Positions 1-5,283 of a stretch of DNA of 7,783 nucleotides are shown here, one piece after another. This DNA is from a bacterium (GTDB lineage Bacteria > Chlamydiota > Chlamydiia > Chlamydiales > JAFEGQ01). Every line of letters starts with the position of its first letter. Within the stretch, counting starts at the first letter, position 1. The notes below the pieces were generated by a model that worked only from the letters and a program-made list of their open reading frames with translations, was not told the DNA's origin and did no database searches. A program made the translations under genes and the position numbers. The stretch lies in contig JAKBAF010000052.1 in NCBI GenBank assembly GCA_021809305.1, positions 1 through 7,783 on the forward strand, in the 5' to 3' direction.

Positions 1-942
1 ACCTGCCAGCACCATTCCCCTCTCAACGAGGTCTGCGGCAAGCTCTGGCGGGCACTTCTCCAAGGTCAACTTCACACTCTCGATAATCTGTTGGATCGGC
101 TCGCTCAAACACTCGCGAATCTCAACAGAGTTAATCCGCTTTGTAACCGGCAGTCCTGCCACCTGGTCCCTTCCGCGAACCTCCATCTCAAGCTCGCTAC
201 CCTCCAGCGGATAGGCTGAGCCAATTGAGATCTTGATCTCCTCGGCCGTCCTCGGCCCAATCATCAGGTTATAGGTTCGCCGCATGTAATTGATGATGCA
301 CTCATCAAACTCATCACCTGCAATCCTAAGCGAGCGCGACTCAACGATCCCACCAAGCGAGATAATCGCAATCTCGGTCGTTCCCCCGCCAATATCGATG
401 ATCATATTAGCCGCTGGCTCATGGACCGGAAGGTCGACGCCAATCGCCGCCGCCATCGGCTCCTCAATCAATATGACATCCTGCGCCCCCGCATGGAGCG
501 CCGAATCCTCAACTGCCCTCTTCTCAACGCCCGTAATACCAGATGGCACAGCGATCAAAATCTTTGGCCTAAAGAGGCTCCTTGCAGGTGTCACACGCTT
601 AATCAGCGCCTTCAGCATCCCCTCCGCAATCTCAAAGTCCGCAATCACCCCGTCCTTCATTGGGCGCACAGCGTGGATCTTACGCGGCGTCTTACCCAGC
701 ATCGCCTTCGCCTTATGCCCCACCGCCAAGACCTCGTTTGTCATCGAGTCGACAGCTACAACCGACGGCTCAGAGAGGACAATCCCCTTACCCCTCACAT
801 AGATCAGGGTATTAGCCGTCCCCAAATCAATTCCAATATCACTCGAAAAGATCCCCGAAAGCCTACTCGCCCCAGGAAATCGTCTCACGCGCAGCTTCTC
901 CCAAAAAGATCTGCTATCCCTTCTCTGATGGCCAGAATTCAT
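1..942 (-). CDS. mreB: Rod shape-determining protein MreB (partial, 3' end outside window)
   Basis: This is bacterial actin, an ATP-binding filament protein that works under the inner membrane. It guides peptidoglycan synthesis and, in Chlamydiae (no FtsZ), polarized division. The window holds 314 in-frame codons and ends at Leu-Ala-Gly, just before the expected GGGA adenosine loop, so about 30-50 residues are missing. Visible motifs are phosphate loop 1 DLGTANT (residues 39-45), GHKAKAMLGKTP, the PMKDGVIADFE stretch, and phosphate loop 2 DIGGGTTE (183-190). About 35 basic residues, including Phe13-Trp14 and many Arg, precede SSDIGIDLG; extended N termini of chlamydial MreB are reported to aid membrane association. 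The ATG at 942 was chosen conservatively. An in-frame GTG two codons upstream (948-946) is better spaced (6 nt) from an AAGGGG Shine-Dalgarno sequence and may be the real start. The gene lies downstream of the SNF2 gene on the same strand, separated by a palindromic element. Confidence 0.97.
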   Translation of the reverse strand, partial: MNSGHQRRDSRSFWEKLRVRRFPGASRLSGIFSSDIGIDLGTANTLIYVRGKGIVLSEPSVVAVDSMTNEVLAVGHKAKAMLGKTPRKIHAVRPMKDGVIADFEIAEGMLKALIKRVTPARSLFRPKILIAVPSGITGVEKRAVEDSALHAGAQDVILIEEPMAAAIGVDLPVHEPAANMIIDIGGGTTEIAIISLGGIVESRSLRIAGDEFDECIINYMRRTYNLMIGPRTAEEIKISIGSAYPLEGSELEMEVRGRDQVAGLPVTKRINSVEIRECLSEPIQQIIESVKLTLEKCPPELAADLVERGMVLAG

Positions 943-954
943 GCTCACCCGTTA

Positions 955-960
955 CCCCTT
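955..960 (-). promoter_or_regulatory. mreB ribosome binding site (affects start choice)
   Basis: The minus strand reads AAGGGG here. It lies 6 nt before a GTG codon (948-946) and 12 nt before the ATG (942-940), with GTG-AGC-ATG in one frame. Normal spacing is roughly 5-9 nt, so this site favours the GTG start, which would add two residues to MreB. The two starts cannot be separated from the sequence alone. Confidence 0.5.
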
Positions 961-1030
961 TTCCATCGATTCTATGTGCCTCCCCCCTTTCTCGTCCATG
1001 ACCCGCGCGAGGGTCGCCCATCAAATACTT

Positions 1031-1086
1031 TTTGGGGGACGTTGCCCTCAAACCCCCACGAGAGGGCTGTCGCCCTCTCGACACCC
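1031..1086 (+). repeat. Left arm of palindromic element, two tandem hairpins
   Basis: Hairpin 1 is TTTGGGGG (1031-1038) against CCCTCAAA (1045-1052) with a 6-nt loop and one G-T pair. Hairpin 2 is CGAGAGGGC (1059-1067) against GCCCTCTCG (1072-1080), a perfect 9-bp stem with loop TGTC. A CCCCCA linker joins them. Neither hairpin is followed by a T-run, so neither is a canonical intrinsic terminator. Confidence 0.8.
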
Positions 1087-1134
1087 ATTGCGCTTTTCTT
1101 TTGCCGTAACATTTGTTTTGCAAAGGCTATAATT

Positions 1135-1165
1135 ATTATCGAAAAAGCGAAGCTTTTTCGATAAT
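1135..1165. repeat. Perfect 14-bp central hairpin with GAA loop
   Basis: ATTATCGAAAAAGC (1135-1148) is the exact reverse complement of 1152-1165, separated only by GAA. The apex GCGAAGC is a heptamer known to form an unusually stable DNA mini-hairpin. On the minus strand the 3' arm ends in GATAAT followed by an AT-rich stretch, and there is no U-run typical of terminators. It lies at the middle of the larger palindrome. Confidence 0.85.
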
Positions 1166-1210
1166 GGTGATTGCGAAAAGAACTCTACGGCTAAACGTTC
1201 CGGTAATATA

Positions 1211-1265
1211 GGGAGTCGAGAGGGCAACAGCCCTCTCGTGGGGGTTTGGGGGCGAAGTCCCCCAA
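1211..1265 (-). repeat. Right arm of palindromic element, inverted copy
   Basis: Read on the minus strand this has the same order as the left arm: TTGGGGG / CCCCCAA stem (1265-1246, loop ACTTCG) and then CGAGAGGGC / GCCCTCTCG (1238-1217, loop TGTT), followed by GACTCCC. It differs from the left arm at five of 55 positions. Transcription leaving the SNF2 gene meets these hairpins straight after the stop codon. Confidence 0.8.
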
Positions 1266-1268
1266 GGC

Positions 1269-1289
1269 TCTAAGCGAGAGACGCTTAGA
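1269..1289 (-). terminator. Hairpin spanning the SNF2 stop codon (terminator-like, no U-tract)
   Basis: TCTAAGCG pairs with CGCTTAGA in a perfect 8-bp stem with a 5-nt loop. The helicase TAA stop codon (1287-1285) lies inside the 5' arm. Two further hairpins of the palindromic element follow directly. Without a U-run, intrinsic termination is uncertain; protection of the mRNA 3' end or Rho-linked ending are alternatives. Confidence 0.4.
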
Positions 1290-4200
1290 CTTGTAGAAGC
1301 TCGAGGACCTCTTCCCAGGTAAGTTTGGAGACGACCTCGTCATCGGAGGAGACGACCTGCTTAACGAGCCCGGATTTGCGGCGTTGGAGCTCGAGGACTT
1401 TTTCTTCGATGGTGCCGAGTGTGACGAGTTTGAAGGAGGAGACGGGGCGCTCTTGGCCGATTCGGTGGACGCGGTCGGTGGCTTGCTCTTGGACGGCGGG
1501 GTTCCACCAGAGATCGAAGTGGATGACGACGTCTGCGGAGACGAGGTTGAGTCCTGTGCCGCCGGCTTTTAATGAGACGAGGAAGACGAGGATGCGGGTG
1601 TCCTCGTTAAAGCTCTTGACGACGTCCATGCGGTTTTTGGTGGAGCCGTCGAGGTAGGCGAAGCGGATGCCAAGGCGCTCGAGATCGTCGCGCATGATTT
1701 TGAGCATCTGGGTGTATTGGGAGAAGATGACGGTCTTGTGGCGCCCTTCGATGAGACTATGGAGGAGCTCTAGCATCATGTCGTACTTGGCGGAGTCGCC
1801 CTCTTCTGGGGCCTCTTTGGCAAATATGGCGGGGTGGCAGCAGATCTGCTTGAGGCGGGTCAGTGTGGCAAGAACGTGGATTTGGATCTTGTCGAACCCT
1901 TCGCGCTGTACGAGGCGGGAGAGCTCTTCGCGTGCGGAAGCGGCATAGGACTGATAGAGATCGCGCTGCACTTTGGAGAGATGGCAGTAGTAGACTTGCT
2001 CGGAGACAGGTGGCAGGTCCTCGAGGACATCACTCTTCATGCGGCGGAGTATGAAGGGGGCGACCTTGCGTTGGAGGAGCTCAAGGCAGGGCTTCTCTTG
2101 ACCAGCTGGTGCGCGGAGGTAGCGCTCCACAAAGCGCTCGTAGGTGCTAAGTAGCCCTGGCATGAGAAAGTCGAAGAGAGACCAGAGCTCTTCGAGGGAG
2201 TTCTCAATGGGGGTACCGGTGAGGATAAGGCGATGGGCGGCTTGAATACGCTTAACAGACTTGGCGTTGCGCGTACCCCTGTTTTTGATGTGCTGCGCCT
2301 CATCGAGTATGGCGTAGGCGAAGGGTATGGACTCGTAGAGTTCGATATCCTTTTGGAGGAGGCTGTAGGAGGTAATGATGATGTGGACTTTGCTAGCTTT
2401 TGCAAGGAGCCGCTTTCGCAGGGCGGGGGCGCCATCGATGACAAGGGTCTTTAGTTTGGGGTTGAAGCGCTGTATCTCTTGGTCCCAGTTGTAGACAAGT
2501 GAGGTTGGGCAGACAACAAGTGAGACACCGCAACCCTCTTCGACATGCTGGGTGATGGCGGTGATTGCTTGGACGGTCTTGCCAAGGCCCATGTCATCGG
2601 CAAGTATGCCGCTCAAATGCATGCGACGGAGGCGCTCTAGCCAGTGGACCCCTTCGACCTGGTAGTTGTGAAGCTCGGCGCAGACGGAGGTGGGTATGGG
2701 GCTTGACTGCAAAGCGCTCTCGCCGAGGATCTGCTTTTGGATCTCTTGCAATTTAGGAGAGATGTGGACCTCAACTGGGAGACCTGCAAAGGTGTCAGAT
2801 TGGACGGAGGCGAGGCTCCAGAGGGGGCGCTCTTGCTCATGGTCATCTAGTGTCTTCAGTCCAATCTCATCGAAGAGCTGCACAAGAGGTGTTAGCCTGT
2901 CTAGATCGAGGACGAGGGTCTTTTGGAGCCTCTGGCCAGCTCTTGTACGACGGCCCTTCTTATCGATGGGGCTTTTTGCATCAAGCTCGATAAAGTTCCG
3001 CTTCGAGGTGATGACATCCCAGAGGCGATCGAGGGTAACCCCTTTGAGATGGCCGTCTACTTTAAGCTCTGCGATGAAACAGTCGAAGCGCGGCCCCTCC
3101 TTGAAGGTGAGTGTGAACCGGGTGTCATCGTAGAGGAATTGATCGAGGAGGTTTTGCGGGCATTCAAATGCAATACGCCCCTGATGGCGGGGAACGACCT
3201 CGGTCATGAACTCGACAATCTTTTTCTCTGTCTTGGCAATGAAGGCGCCCTCTTCTGGGCGATAGGTGAAGCCGTCAAAGAGCTCTTGAATGATGGCGCG
3301 CTCCTCTACGAGGTTGCGGGCGAGTATCCCCTCTTCACTAATGAAGCTTGTGGCAAGCTCGTAGGTCAGCTGATTTGAGATTGCCGGAACCTCTCTGTCG
3401 CCATAGCGGAAGGTGAGGCGGGCCTCGAGCTCCCCGTCGAGATACTCGATGAGACAGGAGCCGCAGAGCTCTTCGATATAGGGGAGGGTAACAAACTTCT
3501 CGAGCTTCTCATGACCACTGACCTCGGCGTAGCGCATGAGCTCTGGCAGGGCATTTTCAACAAAGCTGCCGAAGAGCGGCTCTGGTATGGTGATGTCTCG
3601 CAGAGCTGCGACATCACGCAGGTGAAGTCTTAGCAGCTTCGGCTGGAATCTGTAGTAGGTCTCTTGGTAGATGAGGCCGGGCTTGGCGCATTCGAGGAGG
3701 AGGAGATCGCTTAGGAGGAGGACCCCTTCATCGACTACAATTGTCGGCTTGAGAAAGAGTTTTGGACCGTGCGCCTCAAAGAGTTCAATGACAAAGCGAA
3801 GAGCTGCTGGCGATGGGGAGAAGGTGAGAGGCTTCTCGAGACTGCCTTGATAGAGATAGGGAATAGCCAGCCGCTCTCCTTGCTGGGCTACATAACCGGC
3901 AGCGCCAAGCCTTGCACAAGCCATCTCATAGGCCCGTGCAAGGAGCATGCCGAAGACCTTGGATTCGAGCTCTGCAACCCTTGGGCCGCGCTCATCATCT
4001 GGTGCAAGGAAGCGCGAGGAGTCGAGGAGGTGGAGGAGGATCTCGCGGGCATCCTCTTCAAAGGAGTCGAGGGTAAAGAAGTAGCGCCTGCCTGAGAGGA
4101 GGAGGGGCTCGCGGTAGCGGATACCTTCGAGAAATTCGCGGATGTTGGGAACATAGAGGGGCTTTGAGCGTGATGGAAGCCGTAGGGCGATCTGTATTTC

Positions 4201-4782
4201 GGGATCTTTGCCCTGCTCGAGGAGAGCTTTGGCGTCCTGCGAGAAGATAACAGCAAGCTCTGCGCGATCAAGGCTTAGCTCTGATTCGGGAAGAAAGAAG
4301 ATCGAGCTTCCAAGAACGGCGGAGGCTGTCCCATATTCGGCAAGCAGCTCCCTTTCATAGGTGCGACCGCGCCGCGCCGATTCCCGCTTTTCAACCTGCT
4401 TTAGGGTCGCCTCAAGTCCTTCCTTTACAGACTGAGTGAGCCCTTTGGCCTCACCTTCCGACTCACTCTCTTTAGAAAAATCAACGAGGAGCTGGTTGAG
4501 GTGGCGCTCGAGATAGAAGAGGACGGCTGCTAAGTGTTGACAGTCGAAGCGATAGGAGCAGTCGCAGTTAGAGTCGGCAACCTCCGAGGCGCTCCGATTG
4601 ATCTCGACCTCGCTCTCATAGAAATTGTCAAAGGCGCCCTTGATACTTGCGCCAACTCGGACGCTGGAGCCGTCGAAGTGGAGAATTTTTGCGGAGACCA
4701 CCATCCCCTCATCAAAGAGGGTCTGCCCTTCGCTAACGATTGACGGCGAGAGATCTTGCTTAAGTTTTCGAAAATTTAACAT
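1285..4782 (-). CDS. SNF2/SWI2-family DNA helicase with SWIM zinc finger
   Basis: This is a DNA-dependent ATPase of the bacterial HepA/Snf2 group (superfamily 2), expected to translocate on duplex DNA in the cytoplasm; its substrate is not known. It has 1165 residues. Near the N terminus is a SWIM zinc-finger signature, C73-x-C75-x5-C81-x-H83. The long middle part has little recognisable motif content and probably corresponds to the SNF2-associated region. The motor follows: LHNYQVEGV (about 704-712), Walker A DDMGLGKT (729-736, Lys735), DEAQ box (827-830), TGTPIEN (855-861), SLKAGGTGLNL (1070-1080) and QATDRVHRIGQ (1100-1110). All helicase motifs are intact. I chose the ATG at 4782 because MLNFRKLKQDL looks like the family start and GAG lies 5 nt upstream. 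An in-frame ATG at 4998 would add 72 residues running through the divergent promoter region and almost into the tRNA gene. The gene diverges from tRNA-Gly and precedes mreB. Confidence 0.95.
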   Translation of the reverse strand: MLNFRKLKQDLSPSIVSEGQTLFDEGMVVSAKILHFDGSSVRVGASIKGAFDNFYESEVEINRSASEVADSNCDCSYRFDCQHLAAVLFYLERHLNQLLVDFSKESESEGEAKGLTQSVKEGLEATLKQVEKRESARRGRTYERELLAEYGTASAVLGSSIFFLPESELSLDRAELAVIFSQDAKALLEQGKDPEIQIALRLPSRSKPLYVPNIREFLEGIRYREPLLLSGRRYFFTLDSFEEDAREILLHLLDSSRFLAPDDERGPRVAELESKVFGMLLARAYEMACARLGAAGYVAQQGERLAIPYLYQGSLEKPLTFSPSPAALRFVIELFEAHGPKLFLKPTIVVDEGVLLLSDLLLLECAKPGLIYQETYYRFQPKLLRLHLRDVAALRDITIPEPLFGSFVENALPELMRYAEVSGHEKLEKFVTLPYIEELCGSCLIEYLDGELEARLTFRYGDREVPAISNQLTYELATSFISEEGILARNLVEERAIIQELFDGFTYRPEEGAFIAKTEKKIVEFMTEVVPRHQGRIAFECPQNLLDQFLYDDTRFTLTFKEGPRFDCFIAELKVDGHLKGVTLDRLWDVITSKRNFIELDAKSPIDKKGRRTRAGQRLQKTLVLDLDRLTPLVQLFDEIGLKTLDDHEQERPLWSLASVQSDTFAGLPVEVHISPKLQEIQKQILGESALQSSPIPTSVCAELHNYQVEGVHWLERLRRMHLSGILADDMGLGKTVQAITAITQHVEEGCGVSLVVCPTSLVYNWDQEIQRFNPKLKTLVIDGAPALRKRLLAKASKVHIIITSYSLLQKDIELYESIPFAYAILDEAQHIKNRGTRNAKSVKRIQAAHRLILTGTPIENSLEELWSLFDFLMPGLLSTYERFVERYLRAPAGQEKPCLELLQRKVAPFILRRMKSDVLEDLPPVSEQVYYCHLSKVQRDLYQSYAASAREELSRLVQREGFDKIQIHVLATLTRLKQICCHPAIFAKEAPEEGDSAKYDMMLELLHSLIEGRHKTVIFSQYTQMLKIMRDDLERLGIRFAYLDGSTKNRMDVVKSFNEDTRILVFLVSLKAGGTGLNLVSADVVIHFDLWWNPAVQEQATDRVHRIGQERPVSSFKLVTLGTIEEKVLELQRRKSGLVKQVVSSDDEVVSKLTWEEVLELLQV

Positions 4783-5000
4783 ATTATCTCGACCATTGGC
4801 GGCTAAAACGGATCGACCCCAGCTTGTAGCGATTTCCCATGACAAACGCAACGAATTTGGAATCCTAATCGCTCTCTTGCGTCCTAAGTTGCTCATAATA
4901 AAGGGCAACAATTTTTTAATCCCACTTCCGATCGAATGATGAAATCGCATTCGTTGAAGGAAAATTGCCCACAGAGATATAGTTGCCGCCAGTTTCATAT
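4783..5000. other. Divergent intergenic region between SNF2 gene and tRNA-Gly
   Basis: This 218-bp stretch is open in the helicase frame but reads as promoter DNA and not protein. On the plus strand it holds the tRNA promoter. On the minus strand the helicase promoter must lie here, but only weak candidates are visible: a TATTAT box in an AT-rich patch near 4900 and a TTGCGT-N17-TACAAG pair. Neither is strong enough to call. Confidence 0.5.
4954..4983 (+). promoter_or_regulatory. Promoter of tRNA-Gly (sigma70-type)
   Basis: TTGAAG (4954-4959), an 18-nt spacer and TATAGT (4978-4983) match the -35 and -10 consensus at 4/6 and 5/6 positions. Transcription would begin about 4990, roughly 10 nt before the mature tRNA 5' end at 5001, which is a typical short tRNA leader. 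Confidence 0.6.
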
Positions 5001-5072
5001 GCGGGTGTAGCTCAGTGGTAGAGCATCACGTTGCCAACGTGAGGGTCATGAGTTCAAATCTCATCACCCGCT
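5001..5072 (+). tRNA. tRNA-Gly (anticodon GCC)
   Basis: A complete cloverleaf can be drawn. The acceptor is GCGGGTG (5001-5007) with CACCCGC (5065-5071). The D arm is GCTC / GAGC. The anticodon stem is TCACG / CGTGA with loop TTGCCAA, placing anticodon GCC at 5033-5035. The variable loop is 5 nt. The T arm is ATGAG / CTCAT with loop TTCAAAT. The discriminator is U, as usual for glycine. It decodes GGC and GGU. CCA is not encoded and must be added by the nucleotidyltransferase. Mature length before CCA is 72 nt. The gene sits between the diverging SNF2 and tig genes, where Chlamydia also carries a tRNA-Gly. Confidence 0.97.
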
Positions 5073-5078
5073 TTTTTT
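5072..5078 (+). terminator. T-run ending the tRNA-Gly transcript
   Basis: Seven T residues begin at the discriminator base, directly after the acceptor stem. The T-arm and acceptor helix followed by U7 could serve as an intrinsic terminator, or the run may only be a weak pause site with processing doing the rest. Confidence 0.45.
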
Positions 5079-5084
5079 CTTAGC

Positions 5085-5158
5085 CGATAGAGGTGATTGC
5101 AAAGATCGGTAAAAGCGCCAGAAGGCGGTCATCTGGAGTTTTGCAACCACCTCGATAG
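5085..5158. repeat. Small palindromic element bounded by CGATAG direct repeats
   Basis: GAGGTGATTGCAAA (5090-5103) pairs with TTTGCAACCACCTC (5140-5153) at 13 of 14 positions; the exception is one A-C. Inside it a second stem, CGCC (5116-5119) with GGCG (5124-5127), has loop AGAA. The hexamer CGATAG occurs at both edges (5085-5090 and 5153-5158), leaving a 62-nt core. The pattern of terminal inverted repeats plus flanking direct repeats suggests a mobilised repeat, but it could instead be a structured RNA in the leader of tig. No T-run follows. Confidence 0.55.
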
Positions 5159-5216
5159 TTACCCCTTTAGGCTCGCGGGCCCTTCGATGCATCACATGCG
5201 ACCCCTGTTGTAAAGA

Positions 5217-5233
5217 ACCTGCCTGTGGTAGGT
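5217..5233 (+). other. Short hairpin in the tig upstream region
   Basis: ACCTGCC (5217-5223) pairs with GGTAGGT (5227-5233) through seven pairs including one G-T, with a 3-nt loop TGT. It lies about 50 nt before the tig start. It may be an RNA leader structure or an operator-like dyad; nothing visible decides. I see no convincing tig promoter between 5154 and 5283. Confidence 0.35.
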
Positions 5234-5283
5234 CAGAATTAAAACCGATTCAAGATCCTTAAAGCGTTAAAGAGATAGCCTAG

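Larger units (their letters stand above)
1032..1265. repeat. 234-bp nested palindromic element
   Basis: The outer 55 nt at each end (1032-1086 and 1211-1265) are inverted copies of each other with 50 of 55 positions identical. The centre (1135-1165) is a perfect 14-bp stem with a GAA loop. Between them the symmetry weakens but persists: GCCGTA at 1103-1108 pairs with TACGGC at 1186-1191. The symmetry axes of the three layers nearly coincide (about 1147-1150), so this is one palindromic unit and not chance neighbours. There is no ORF and no clear target-site duplication. Candidates are a MITE-like non-autonomous element, a REP/BIME-like dispersed repeat, or a bidirectional transcription-blocking structure between the two genes. 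The class is inference; the symmetry is read directly. Confidence 0.85.
943..1284. other. Intergenic region between SNF2 gene and mreB (342 bp, non-coding)
   Basis: No credible gene is present: the open frames crossing it on both strands have no recognisable protein and are mostly antisense to mreB. Most of the stretch (1032-1265) is the nested palindrome described separately. On the mreB side the leader also has a small hairpin, GACCC (1000-1004) and GGGTC (1011-1015) around a 6-nt loop. The mreB promoter should lie here, but I see no convincing one. On the minus strand GATAAT (1140-1135) sits 18 nt from a poor -35 (TTATCG). A perfect TATAAT (1128-1133) faces the other way on the plus strand, with no good -35 and no gene to serve. 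Confidence 0.7.

Noticed and set aside
914..1123. Minus-strand 69-codon frame covering the mreB leader
   Set aside because: It is out of frame with mreB and overlaps its start; its sequence is made from the repeat arm and leader, with no ribosome binding site or domain.
1128..1133. Perfect TATAAT on the plus strand as a promoter
   Set aside because: No acceptable -35 lies 16-18 nt upstream and no plus-strand gene follows; it is probably part of the AT-rich centre of the palindrome.
421..1164. Long plus-strand open frame (247 codons) antisense to mreB
   Set aside because: It is the antisense shadow of the strongly supported mreB, and its low-complexity His/Arg/Pro-rich translation has no recognisable domain.
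1031..1265. CRISPR array or insertion sequence in the mreB-SNF2 spacer
   Set aside because: There are only two repeat copies, in inverted orientation, and no transposase ORF, so neither label fits; a non-autonomous palindromic element is the most that can be said.
2037..2444. 135-codon frame overlapping the SNF2 gene on the same strand, and other frames inside the long genes
   Set aside because: They overlap continuous, motif-rich coding sequence and show no domain or start signal of their own.
4783..4998. 72-residue N-terminal extension of the SNF2 protein from ATG 4998
   Set aside because: It would run through the divergent promoter region up to 3 nt from the tRNA gene, and the encoded residues do not look like the family; MLNFRKLKQDL at 4782 does.
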